Both the position numbers and the translations under genes were made by a program. From Canna indica (lineage: Eukaryota; Streptophyta; Magnoliopsida; Zingiberales; Cannaceae): a DNA stretch of 64,000 nucleotides. A model generated the notes under the pieces. That model saw only the letters and a list, made by a program, of their open reading frames with translations. It did no database searches and was not told where the DNA came from. Shown one piece after another: positions 48,801-60,200 of the stretch; the first letter of the stretch is position 1, and each line of letters begins with the position of its first letter. The stretch lies in NCBI GenBank assembly GCA_034359265.1, contig CP136896.1:31064001-31128000 (forward strand). Reading direction: 5' to 3'.

Positions 48801-51596
48801 TGTCACGCCCCAACTAAGGGTCACGTGATCGGCCAGGATATACATGCCTATACCCTGCAGCCTAAACCATGCACATGCCAACTAGATAAATAAAGATAGC
48901 GAAAAGAGTGTAACAAGTTTTATTTCAAAAGAAAAACCAAACCAGATTTCATATAAGTAGTAATGTTTTTATTAAAAGTTCAAGTGCAGAAAGAAAAATA
49001 AATGAAAGAGCAACATTTCCTTTAACAAATAAAATTTGAATCAAAGACATGACAAAACACCAAATTAGAAGTGCATGACAAAACTACTACAGACTCGACT
49101 ACGACCCCTAACTAGGACTGCTATGAGATCAATGTAGCTCCTCTGCCCTCCAGCCGCTCCAAGTTCTCTAGCCCACCTCACCGGTTTGGCTCTACAAAAC
49201 AAAAACAAACCACAACGGGTGAGTTCAAAGAACTCAGTGAGCGGTTCTACCAACCCCCACGAAAAACCGAACACCAATATATAGCATAATGCAAAACACC
49301 TTACTCAAGCGGAATGGTCACAAAGGAGTGACTAGCTAACAGGCCATCTGACCACCACATGCCCGAAGGCATCCAACACCCCATCGGTGAAGTACAACAT
49401 GCCTAAGCCTACCATGCCCTAAGGCAACAAAATATACTAGGATAATTGGGATTGGTCCATCCGAACTTATCCTAATATAAAGAAGCTTGGGAGCAATCGA
49501 GATTGGCCTGTCCGAACTTGCTCCACGAGTCGCGAAGGAACAATCGGGATTCGCCCATCCGAACTTGCCCCTTTAAGATATTATAGGAATAATTGGGATT
49601 TGCCCGTCCGAACTTATTCCTTGAAAGAAACTCGGGAACAATCGGGATTTGCCCATCCGAACTTGTTCTAAAATGATAACATAGGAATAATCAGGATTCG
49701 CCCATCCGAACTTATTCCTTTAAATATAGAATCTTGGGAACAATCGGGATTTGCCCATCTGAACTTATTCCACAAGATACGCATGAACAATCGAGATTTG
49801 CCCATCTGAACTTGTTTCACAGGTTGGGAATTAGCCATCCAATCTTTCGAGCCTAGACCGCAATCCGGCTCCTAGCTGAACCTCTCTGCCATTCAATAAG
49901 ATTTGGCACAATATGACCTGAGTCAAGTGTCTCCTACGGTGTCTCAGGGATGCCTTAATTGGGAACGTTACAACACTCAATACCCGATCCCAACCCCTAG
50001 ACCCATAACATCACAAACCCGTGAGGTTTTATTTCATGCATAAACTTTATTTGTTGGTTCACAACAGATTATGCTGCCCCTTTTAAATTTTAATTATGCA
50101 ATTAAAATTAAAATCATCAAGATTACGGTTTTATTTTAGGGTTTTGTTTTAGCTTACTATTTGTGCCTGAAACTGATGTATCTAACCCGAATATGGTCTC
50201 CAGAGTGTGTCCTATATTTCCAAACTATATTTTCTTATCAAAATGATAGGTTACACGACTATGTTCGGTAAACTATACACACTACAACAAGTAATTCTAA
50301 AACAACACAGATTCATCATCTCATCATGAAATTCTAGTAAGGTTGAATTTTCAGCATATTATAGAAATAAATCTGAAATTTACAGAAATTAGATCCTTAA
50401 TTATCATCAAAACATAATACTAATCTTGAGGTAAATTTCATAACAGTAATATTTATTAAACAATGCTAACAAGCATCAACATCATCTTTAACAAGAATCA
50501 AACAACATGATTTACAACCCATTTCAAGAACACACAAGGCATCAATTTCAAGATCTTAACTTTGTAGAACATGGGATCTATCCAAAAATCACAGATTCAT
50601 TACAAGGTATGCTTTAACATGTAGGAACCTTATTTGACAAGCCAGCAATTCTAGAATAGATTTCAAGAACACACAAGAACCTTCACTTAGGCATTTCATC
50701 AAATATGTTGAGGGCACCCTTGTCCCTACCTTGGCCGAGCACCCCTAGGATCATCCTAGGGCTGCCGAGCCCCATAGGGGAGGCGTTTCGGGCCTCCTCA
50801 AGCACGACAATAAAAAAGGAACGACCGAATTTGAGAGATCATCGGAAAATAGTTCACAAGAACATCTGATTGAAGAACGACTCAAAGAAAACTCAACTAC
50901 AAGAAACAACGGAAAAGGGGAGGGTAGATCCACTCACTTGATTTAGGAAGACGAAATCGGGGAAATTCCCAATCAGCGGCCTCCGAATCCGGCCTCAAAG
51001 GGTGGTGGCTCGGCTCAAACATGGGGAAAGAAGGGTAGCAGCTCGACTCCAAGCCGTCGTCTCCAAGAGAAGAGAAGAGAAGAGGGAGAGGGACGGCTCG
51101 GCTTGGCTGGGCGGCTCCTCTCTGCTCGGCTCCAAGAGAAGGGAAGAGGAAAGAGAGGAAGGGGGCTCGGCTTGGCGGCTGGGCTTGCTTGGCGGCTCCA
51201 AGAGAGGGAAGGGAGGGGCGGCGGCTGGCGGATGGCGGCTCCTCTCTTCTCTCAATTGGCTTGTGCGGCTCCAATGGCGAGCCGCAAGCCAAAATGGGGG
51301 AAATTTATAGATGCCTCCCCAAGCCCTCAACCCCAGCAATCCGCATCCGCCTCGTGCCGAATACAAACCCGCTAACCCGCCTAAGCTTAGTTAAACCCAA
51401 TCTAACCCCACGCTCCACATAAGCATCCAACACATGCTCACCCCAAATGCGACATAATTTAATAATCATACACACGCAACATAACAACTAAATAAATTTA
51501 TTCAACCAAGAAAAGAAACTACATAATTCAACTTCCTATTTACCCGAGCTCGAAGCTTGCACAGGAACATGAGTCGACTCGGCTCGACTCCGAACT
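48801..51596 (-). repeat. Gypsy-1 LTR, second copy
   Basis: TGTCACGCCCC start, hairpin array at 49439-49818, TATA box at 51303. It matches the LTR at 41570 but lacks its last 85 or so bases, stopping at CGAACT, where it joins X LTR sequence. The frames at 50897-51422 lie in GC-rich LTR sequence and have no family match. Confidence 0.85.
49439..49818. repeat. Tandem imperfect-palindrome array, second copy
   Basis: Eight units. Unit 1 has arms GGATAA/TTATCC, unit 2 GGGAGCAA/TTGCTCC, units 4 and 6 GGAATAA/TTATTCC. Unit 5 of the first array has no direct counterpart, so unit number or order has shifted. Confidence 0.88.
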
Positions 51597-51827
51597 TGGT
51601 TGCACTTGTTGGAGCTATGTATTTGTTTGTTGTATTTTTGCTCCATTTAGGCTTATTTTATAGTAACACACTATTCACCCTCTGCCCTCCTCTCCTCTAG
51701 TGTTGCCATTTCCCCTAACATTTGGCATCAAAGCGGGTTCGTAGGTTAGGACTTCACCATCTCTTCTACATTGAGCTCGGATCCTAGGTTCAATAACCTA
51801 AACTTTGGACTTTGGAAAAGTAGAATG
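51597..51827 (+). mobile_element. X LTR end, primer-binding site and gag start
   Basis: 51597-51720 repeats the last 85 bp of X and adds its true end (TTTCCCCTAACA). TGGCATCAAAGCGG at 51723 is a decayed primer-binding site. A few codons of gag leader follow (LGLWKSRM-like) before another LTR at 51828. Confidence 0.7.
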
Positions 51828-52061
51828 TGTTAGCTAATTACCACACTAGAGAGGGGGGGGGGGGGGGTGAATAGTGTGTTTTAAAGTCAATGTATACTTT
51901 TCAATTTTAGACTTGCTTGTTCAAATTTCACCTTAGGCATAATCAAAATGATATAGCAATTGTAAATGAGCTAAGCGTACACACAATGATAAACAACGCT
52001 AACAGAATGAGTTTTAGAGTGGTTCGACAACCCCGCCTACAGCCTACATTCACTACCTAAG
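51828..52061 (-). repeat. GGTCGACC-superfamily LTR end, interrupted by a MITE
   Basis: Starts TGTTAGCTAATT, then CACTAGAGA, a run of 15 G, and TGAATAGTGTG, the common edge of these LTRs. It breaks at CACTACCTAAG, where the MITE sits, and resumes at 52889-52954. Confidence 0.75.
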
Positions 52062-52888
52062 GTGCTGTTTGGTTAGGGAAAATTATTTTCTAGTTTGGTT
52101 TTAGTGAAACTGAAAACTTGGTTTCGAAAACTTGGTTTTGGTTTCTAGTTTTCAGTTTTCTGAAAACGCGTTTGGTTAATAAAAACAACATCAGTTTTAG
52201 TTAGTTGAAACCAGTAAATATTTATTTGATTATAAAAAATAATATTAATTTTCCTTGAACATTTTTAGTAGTAATTAAATGTTTAGTTAGTTTACAAAAT
52301 TAAATATTTGTTAATATGGTTACAAAATATTTAAATGATTTAATTAATTAAGTTATTGGTAATTTAAGATTTTTTTGTTCAATTAGATATAAAAATTAAT
52401 TAATAGTTATTATAAAATTTCAAAAAAAAATAAGTCCAATGATCTAAAATTAGGTTTGATTAAATTATAAATAGACCAACTTTAAGAAAATTGATTTATT
52501 TAAAATTTGGGTTTGAGTCAATTAGATATAAATTGGTTTAATTATTTTATAAATTCAAAATAAAAGTTTGAGTTAAAAATGATGATTTTTATTTTTATTT
52601 TTAAAAATTCGATATAGTTTGATTTATTTTTAAATTAATTAATTTTATAAAAAAATATTTATAATTACAAAGTTGTCACAGCATTTTGATAACGAAACCG
52701 ACTGTCTCGAAACCACAGAAAACAACATTTTGTTGTTTTCATTTTTATTAAGAAAACTGGTTTCGTTTTCATTCTGATTTCGATTCAGTTTCACGAAAAC
52801 ACTAAACCAAACACGTTTTCGTAAGCAGTTTTGGTTTCAGTTTCACTGAAACCATGAAAATAGACTTAGTTTCGCTAACCAAACAGGC
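52062..52888. mobile_element. MITE in an LTR, 6-bp target duplication
   Basis: Ends GTGCTGTTTGGTTAGG and, in reverse complement, GCCTGTTTGGTTAGCG. Flanked by CCTAAG on both sides (52056-52061, 52889-52894). The arms carry many GTTTTC / GAAAAC inverted copies and the middle is AT-rich. 827 bp, noncoding. The superfamily is unclear. Confidence 0.8.
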
Positions 52889-52954
52889 CCTAAGCTTCCG
52901 ATTGAGGATTTCACCCTTTTCACTATTGTAAATATTTTCCTCCTAAGAGGGTTA

Positions 52955-53445
52955 TGTTGGGCGAATGACCTACAATAGAGGGGGGGGATGTGAATAGTAT
53001 ATTATCTAAAAACTTTAATCTAATTCTAATTTTAAGCTGTTACATGTTTACTCAGGCTATTTCTCAATCAATGTTATAAATGCAGAACTGAATATGAATC
53101 ACAAGTAAGCAAACACACAATGAGAGGCAATGCAAACACAAGTATTTATAGTGGTTGGGTAATCCCGCCTACTCCACTACCTAAGCACTCCGCTTAGGAT
53201 TTTAAACTCTACTTTACTAGTTTAAAGTGTATCATACAAGATAATTCATATGCTAAAGCTCTGACCCTCTCCCCCGAGGGTTACCCTCACACACCAAGAG
53301 TACGTCCAACACCTCTTCTCTCAAAGACTACACAACTAACCTAGCAAGCTATATTTACACCGGTGGACTTATTCCTATACACCAACGCTATCACCCAACA
53401 CTTAACCTTACACCAAGGCTATGTTTACACTAGTGGACTTGCCTA
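52955..53445 (-). repeat. Nested LTR fragment
   Basis: Begins TGTTGGGCGAATGACC with a run of 8 G, then the common LTR body (CTCCACTACCTAAGCACTCC). It breaks off near GTGGACTTGCC. Confidence 0.7.
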
Positions 53446-53517
53446 TACTAGTTTGGATTTGTTTTTATTCTTGTTTTAAATTTTATCTTCACTTGTTTTT
53501 CTTGATTTCCGTAGTTT

Positions 53518-53940
53518 ATGCAAAGGAGCCAGTCTTTTGGTGACTTGCTCTTTGATCCAGAGATTGAGAGAACTTTGCATCGACTAAGGAGAGAAAGAAG
53601 AGCTGTTAAAGATACTCAAAGCAACATCATGGCAAATGAAAATGAAGTTCCTTAACCGAACAATAGGGCTACGAAGGACTATTTGGCTCCACGTCTTGAT
53701 GGTTGTGCATCGAGCATCTTAAGGTCACCGGTTCAAGCAAATAGTTTTGAGATCAAGTCCTCCCTCATCCAATTTGTTCAACAAAATTGCCAATTTCGAG
53801 GATTGCCTAATGAAGATCCCAATGCTCACATTGAGATATGTGACACAATCAAGATCAATGGAGCTAGTGACGATGCTATTAGACCGAGGCTCTTCCCTTT
53901 CTCATTGAGGGACAAGGCTAAGGCTTGGATGAAATCTCTA
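53518..53940 (+). pseudogene. Ty3/gypsy (Athila/Tat-like) gag, first part
   Basis: ATG at 53518 opens MQRSQSFGDLLFDPEIERTL. A stop at 53653 interrupts, then the same frame continues to the Retrotrans_gag core (FRGLPNEDPNAHIEICDTI, FPFSLRDKAKAWMKSL). It is cut at 53940 by the solo LTR; CTCTA at 53936-53940 is the target duplication. Confidence 0.85.
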
Positions 53941-55474
53941 TGTAGGAGAAATGACAATACTAGAGGGGGGGGGGGGTGAATAGTATGTTTACTAAATTAA
54001 TTAGCCTAAATTCAATTTTAATTGTTTACTTAGATCACTTAGGCAAATTGCAATTTTATGATTGGATGCGGAAGCAAGATAAATAATTAAGCACAAATAG
54101 AGTATCAATGCAAACACACAAATTTATAGTGGTTCGGCTCCAATGCCTACTCCACTACCTAAGCACCCCGCTTTGGATTTCCAAACTAGGTTTACTAGAT
54201 TAATTTTTGTTTCCCTTACAATGAGGACTTTGACTCGAAGAGTCGCACTCTCGACCTAAGGCACTTCCAGACCCGGAAGTCTCCTCCTTCTTATCAAGAG
54301 AACTCTTCCACCTCAACCCTAAGGGTCAACTCAACTAGTCCTAGTAAAACTAAGTTTACACAAGTGGCTTTACTCCTTCTACACCAAGGATACCACTTAT
54401 ACACAAGACCTAACACAAGGTCTTCTACAGACTCAAATCCAAGAAAAAATAGGTTCAAATAAACAGTTAAAATTACAATGAAAAGAGCTTAGAATAAAAC
54501 CAAGGACCAATGCTCTTTTCCAAGCCTTCAATGCCTTCAACTCGCCAAGAAGTAGAGCTCGAATTAAATCCCGAGTTGAGACAGAGTGCGCGCTTGAAGC
54601 GGATTTTGACAATAGAACATGCGCGCTTCAATCAATCTTTAGAAGGCTCAAAACTCCCTTTAGAATGCTCAATAAAATCTATGTCGGTGAGAGGAGAGTG
54701 AAGTTAAATGAGTTAGATGAGGTAAATTTATACCCTCTCAAAGAAATGGTAGCTCAACGGGTAGAATACTATCTGTTATAGCCGCTCGGTCGATTGGCCG
54801 GTCGACCGATCGATCGACCGCTCAAGCGACCGCTGCCCCAATGTCTCTGTGCGGTCGATCAATGGGTCGACCGCAAGACGCAAATCTTGCGTTCCCTCAA
54901 TTCGGTCAACCGCCCGATCGACCGACGCATGTTGTGGCTTTGGAGATCCGCAGTTCGATCGACCGATCGGTCAACTGATGCGTCCTCTGCCAATTTTTGG
55001 CTTCAATCGATTGACCGCCCGGTCGACTGAATTAGCCACTGCCAATTTTTGGCATTGTTCGATCGATCGACCGGTCGACCGAAATGGCTATTGCCATTTT
55101 TTTAACCCTATTCGATCGACCGACCGGTCGATCGAAGATAGGCTGATCTTGATTTTTTTCAGCCTTCTTCTTCCGCGCTCCGTTTTCGAGTTCCGGCTTT
55201 CAACAAGCATCAACTTGGAGAGCTTTCCATGTGATCTTTGAACTCGTCCAATACGTCTTTGGTGCATATGTCAAACTTTGAGATGTTTCCGCGATGAACT
55301 CGAGCACGACGATCAATGCCCTTTCGATTTTCTAATTTCTTCCGATTTATCCGATCGAGGACATCGAACACTAACCGATATGGAACCTGAAAGATTTCTC
55401 AATGAAATATTAGTTCCATATTTATTATCATCAAAACTGAGATTAAGACCAATATTGAAAACCTAAAGCCAACA
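53941..55474 (-). repeat. Solo LTR of the GGTCGACC family
   Basis: TGTAGGAGAAATG...AGCCAACA, 1534 bp, with CTCTA on both sides (53936-53940, 55475-55479). It has a run of 12 G near its edge, shared body motifs, and a palindrome island at 54783-55135. It is the best full-length reference for this LTR family in the window. Confidence 0.92.
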
Positions 55475-55479
55475 CTCTA

Positions 55480-56280
55480 TGTCAAGGAACCCTCAATACT
55501 TGGGATATTGTGTATAAGAGGTTCTTGGAGAAATATTTCCCTCTGGCAAAATCAGCCAGGATGAGGAATGACATCACATCCTTTGCTCAAGGAGAGGGTG
55601 AATCATTCTATGAAGCTCGGGAGAGGTACAAGGAGATATTAATAAGAAGTCCTCATCATGGCGTCCCTCTTCGGATGCAAATTTAGACATTCTACAATGA
55701 CTGTTTGCTTAATACTCAAGTAATGGTAGATGCGACAGCGGGAGGATCTCTCAACAATAAGACATCTGAGGAGTACAAGAGCTTTTTGAAGTCATGGCGA
55801 GCGACAACTAGCTAAAGCCTAGTGAGAGAGTTCAAAAGAAGCGAATATTGGAAGTTGATGCTACAACTGCAATTCTAGGACAATTCAAAGCTCTCTCCAT
55901 TCAAAATATTGCCATTCAAAAGCAATTGGGGATAAATGCCAATTTTGTCCATGCTTAAGTGCTGGTTTATGATTTTTGTGGAGGTAATAATCCCAACGGT
56001 GAATGTAATGCAAACCCTTCACAAGAAGAACAAGTCAATTATATGGGTAATGCTCCAGGAAATAATCCCTTCTTCAATACATACAATCCGGGGTGGAGGA
56101 ATTATCCTAATTTCTCATGGGGCAATCAAGGTGCACCTAAGCAACAATTCAAATAGCCCCCTCAAGAGAGGAAGTCTAATTTGGAGGATACATTGCAACA
56201 ATTCATGAAAAGCACTACTTTTGTGGAGAGGATTGAATCTCAATTTAGGAAATATGATACCATGTTATGAACTAGATTCC
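55480..56280 (+). pseudogene. Ty3/gypsy (Athila/Tat-like) gag, second part
   Basis: Gag resumes after the solo LTR: NTWDIVYKRFLEKYFPLAKS, then RNDITSFAQGEGESFYEARE, and later a Cys-poor NNPNGECNANPSQEEQVNYM region with TYNPGWRNYPNFSWGNQ, typical of Athila/Tat gag. Several stops and shifts. It ends near 56280 without protease or RT. Confidence 0.85.
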
Positions 56281-56569
56281 TCAGCTAGAATGTTGATGTA
56301 GCCTATTTGGTTTTGATACTTATGGAATAACATTATTCATGCTTTTACTTTTTAATTAAGTGTTTATAATTGTTCTTAATGATGTTGAGTGCTTTCACCA
56401 TTCAATTGATTTGTTGGTTTGCAATAACTTGAGAAAGGGCTTGTAAACATTGCTTTTCATTATAAACACTATGAATTGAGTGAAAACTAGAGATAGACAA
56501 ACGCGATTCATGTGGTCATTACATGAATTCCATAGAACTTAAACCTTCTCCTGAATTAGTTTGTAACTA
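56281..56569. other. Gypsy flank without recognisable code
   Basis: It probably continues the Athila/Tat element, because it abuts gag and sequence after the MITE reads on as an LTR-like tail. No motif is visible. Confidence 0.4.
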
Positions 56570-57481
56570 AGGTGGCATTTGATGTATTACTTTTCAGATT
56601 ATCAAGCAATCTAGATTACCTTTCAAATAGATTGTCACTAAAAAGATTGCCGGTAATGTATAGTGTTTGGTATGCACAAGTAATGTTACGATAAGATTGC
56701 TAGAATTCACATAGACATGTTTAGTATAACAAATATATTACCAAGTAATGAGATATACTTTTCGAAAATACCCTTTTCAAAAATATATTATAATATTATA
56801 ATTAATCATATAATATAATATAATATATTATATTATATAACATAATAAAATATATAATATAATATAATATAATATAATATAATATAATATAATATAATAT
56901 AATATAATATAATATAATATAATATAATATAATATAATACAATATAAATATAATATTATAATATAATATAATATAATATAATATAATATAAATATAATAT
57001 AATATAAATATAATATAATATAATATTATATAATATTATATTATATAATATAATATTATATTATATTATATTATATAGTATTATATATAATATAAAAAAA
57101 ATATATAATATAATATAATATAATATTGTCATATTATATTATAATATAACATAATATTGTAATATCATATTATAATATTATTATAATATTATATCATGGG
57201 AGAAGTCGTGAGAGGAGCAAAGAACTTATAAAAAAGCTAGAGTTTAAGGAGGACAATTTTGTCCTAAAAATTAATTTAAGATTACCACTTCAGAGATAAT
57301 CCACATAGACACCTCTCCATTGAGCAATTTGGATTACCACTTTGATGACAATCTAGATTACCACGGCTATCCACATTATATGCACAAGTGAGACACCAAA
57401 CAAGTAAATGTGTAGGGTCCAGGTAATTTAAAGACAAGATTGCCAGCAATCTGGATGGATTGCCTCATACCAAATACCTCT
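56570..57481. mobile_element. MITE with AATAT microsatellite core
   Basis: Imperfect inverted ends: GGTGGCATTTGATGTATTAC at left; AGAGGTATTTGGTATGAGGC at right in reverse complement. Each is followed by a CAATCTAGATTACC-like block. The target duplication is unclear (possibly TAA). The centre is the AATAT tract. Confidence 0.65.
56775..57190. repeat. AATAT pentanucleotide microsatellite
   Basis: About 400 bp of AATAT/ATATT, with a purer block at about 56850-56945 and decayed edges of mixed phase. Confidence 0.92.
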
Positions 57482-57850
57482 TAAGAGCTTAGTCACTCAA
57501 TTTGAGTAGAAGAGAATTACTTAGACCTTGAGAAAAGCTTGGAAATAATTTAGGGATTTCGATAATTAATTAATTAAGGTAAAGGCTAAATAAATAGATC
57601 CAAGGTATCTTAATCAATAGTTAGGTGAAATCAATTAGCCATAGCATCCATCTCATTATCTTCAACTCTTTTATTAATCTTCTTGCAATTAATTTGCTTA
57701 ATTTTTAGTTTTGCACTCAGTTCACTCCAATTTGATTGTCAAAATAGCAATCCATATTAGTCAATTTCGGTACTTGATTCTATCCTTGTGGGAACAATAC
57801 TTTTCTCATCACTTTATTACTTGTACGAATTAGCATACTTGCTAGCTTCA
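57482..57850 (+). repeat. Athila/Tat-like LTR end fragment
   Basis: Blocks such as AGGTGAAATCAATTAGCCAT and CCTTGTGGGAACAATACTTT, followed by ATTACTTGTACGA, resemble the 3' part of Athila/Tat LTRs just before the primer-binding site. That comparison rests on family knowledge only. Confidence 0.5.
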
Positions 57851-58618
57851 CATCACTAACTCTTTGACCGAAGGAGTCGGCCAATTCCTTTAAGATAGGA
57901 GCCGAACCCACAAAATGACGAAGGAGGTTCCTCATCTCGTTGAATTTAGGGATTGTCTTCATGAGGGGTCGGCTAGGGATAGGGTTTTGATCTCTCTTTA
58001 AATAAAGAGGAGGAGCGACACATGAGATTCATGGAATCCTTGATTATTTTTCCACCTTCCTCAAGAACTGCCGCTTCCCTAAACTAGAGTCGCCACCTCC
58101 TCCCCTAGAAGACACGAACCTTGGTGGACTTCCTCCTCTTCTTCCCTTTTGGAATGGCAGTCGAACCTTGGAAGAGTTCTTCGTTCTTCTTCCTTCTTCT
58201 TCCTTCTAGGAGCCGAATTATCTTGGGCAAGGTACAAGTGTTGTTTCTTGTTTTTCCTTATGGCCGAATTTTGCTATTCTTGGGTCCACACCTTGCTTGA
58301 AGGGTGTCACCTTTTGTTGTGCCTTAGAGAAGATTGGGCATCCATAGAGCCACGATGAGCCTCGCATGAGTGACATTGAGAAAAGGTGTATTCTCGGCGT
58401 TATGAGGATTCCTGGTGTGGATCACCATTGGAGGGCATGCACGTGTGCGCCTAGCTTGAGGATCCGACGCTTCTTCCACATCTTCTTCCTTTGAGGTATA
58501 TTCTCTTACCTATTTTTTTGAATTCCAATTCATACCAAGGGGATCATTGTTGGAGGACGTGCATGTATGCGCCTAGCTTGAGGATTCGATGCTTCTTCCA
58601 TGTTTCTTCCTTTGAGGT
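57851..58618 (+). repeat. Copia-1-like LTR fragment with a short direct repeat
   Basis: GGAGGGCATGCACGTGTGCG at about 58432 resembles, in reverse complement, the Copia-1 LTR near 7150. A diverged copy about 120 bp on (about 58552) forms a direct repeat with CGCCTAGCTTGAGGAT. No gene: the frames at 58149 and 57780 are unsupported. Confidence 0.45.
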
Positions 58619-59747
58619 TGTAAGTGAAATGACCTATACTAGAGGGGGTGAATAGTATGTACTGCTAATTTTATACTGAGTTCAATTCTTTAAACAAGTT
58701 GTTAATTCAAATTAAGAGTATATACTTTAGAGAAAATAAAATCAACACTAAATGAAGCAATGCTAACACACTGATTTATAGTGGTTCGGCAACACCGCCT
58801 ACTCTACTACCCAAGCACCGTCGTTAGAATTTCACACACAAATCCACTAGGTTGAGTGTTTCTTACAATCGAGGACTTTTCACCAGAAAGTCTCTACACT
58901 CACTTCGAAGGCACTTTCACACCTGGAAGTCTTTGCCTTCATACCGAGCGAACTTTCCCACCTCATTTCCTAAGGAGCACTCCTAACACCGAGCGAACTT
59001 TCCCACCTCAATTCCTAAGGAGCACTCCTAACCTAGTTTACACAAATTGGTTTATACCTCTATACCAAGGTGACCACCAAATTACAAGACCAAACACTAG
59101 GTCTTCTTATGCACTTGAACATACAATCACAAATTGAAACAAAACAACATTTATCACAAGGAGAGAGGGTAGATAACTTATCACATCAAAAACGCCTCTT
59201 CTTGTGCCTAGCAAGCTTGAACAACCTTCCAATGATGCAAGGATTTATTTAAGAGGGACTTAGTGCATCAGTAGTGACCAAGGAGAGGTTTTAGGGAGGT
59301 TTATATAAGCTTTAGAGAGAGAGAGAGATGTCGAGTGGGAATCAACTCAACAAATCTATTTTTCTGTCTGTTACGACGCTGGTCGATCTGTCAGTCGATG
59401 GGTCAATCGATCGAATGGCTAGTAGACATTTTTGACAGCATCCGGTCAATGCCCGGTTGGTCATCCGGTCGACCGACCATGCGACCGACCATAGACAGTC
59501 TGCAGGTTGATTTTTATTGTTTGGGTTTCTATTTTTGGGTTCTTGAGATTTCTGAAGTGCATATACCTTGGAGACCATCCCAAGCAGATTTACAATCATT
59601 ATATGTACTTCTTAAATCTCTTTGGTGAGCTCACGAGAATTTAGGAAACTCCATAGAGACTTGACTTTTTGAGACTTCAACCTGTGACTTTCATGCTTAA
59701 ACTTTTTTAGACGTAGTTTGTTATCATCAAAACATTTGTTGAGAGAA
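58619..59747 (-). repeat. GGTCGACC-superfamily LTR
   Basis: The edge TGTAAGTGAAATGACCTATA with CTAGAGGGGGTGAATAG (5 G) resembles the solo LTR edge. It shares the CACTACCCAAGCAC block and has a short palindrome region at 59375-59500. Its other end is obscured by the CACTA-B terminus, which overlaps the expected CA. Confidence 0.72.
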
Positions 59748-60200
59748 CACTACAAAAAAATATGGTATCACCAACGGATTATCTGTTGGTAATACTCAAA
59801 AATCCATTGGTAATCTATTACCAACAGATTATCTATTGGTAAATACGTCGGTGTTGACCATGCTAGGTATTACCAACGGATATTATTATATCCGTTGGTA
59901 ACACCAACGACAATTATTGTACGTTGGTAACACCAACAGAAAATATTATCTGTTGGTAACACCAACGGAAATAATATCTGTTGGTGACACCAACGAATTA
60001 TACTCCGTTGGTAACACCAACGGATATCATATCCATTGGGAATACCAACAGATATCATATCCATTGGGAATACCAACAGATATCATCTCCGTTTATACTA
60101 ACAGAACACTGTTGGAATTACCAACGGAGTTCTTCGTTGGGAATACCAACGAAAACAGACGTCGGTATTATTCATAGGTTCAACAATGACATCCGTTGAT
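59748..60200 (+). mobile_element. CACTA-B, left terminus and subterminal array
   Basis: CACTACAAAAAAATATGG is a good CACTA-type terminal repeat. It is followed by about a dozen units of roughly 30 bp built as ACCAACGGA...TCCGTTGGT. Right terminus not found in the window: the TAGTG at 60477 lacks a matching array and target duplication. Confidence 0.72.

Noticed and set aside
50897..51422. Several overlapping frames with serine/arginine or glycine runs
   Set aside because: They lie inside a gypsy LTR and its duplicate at 43631 is broken differently, so no protein is conserved.
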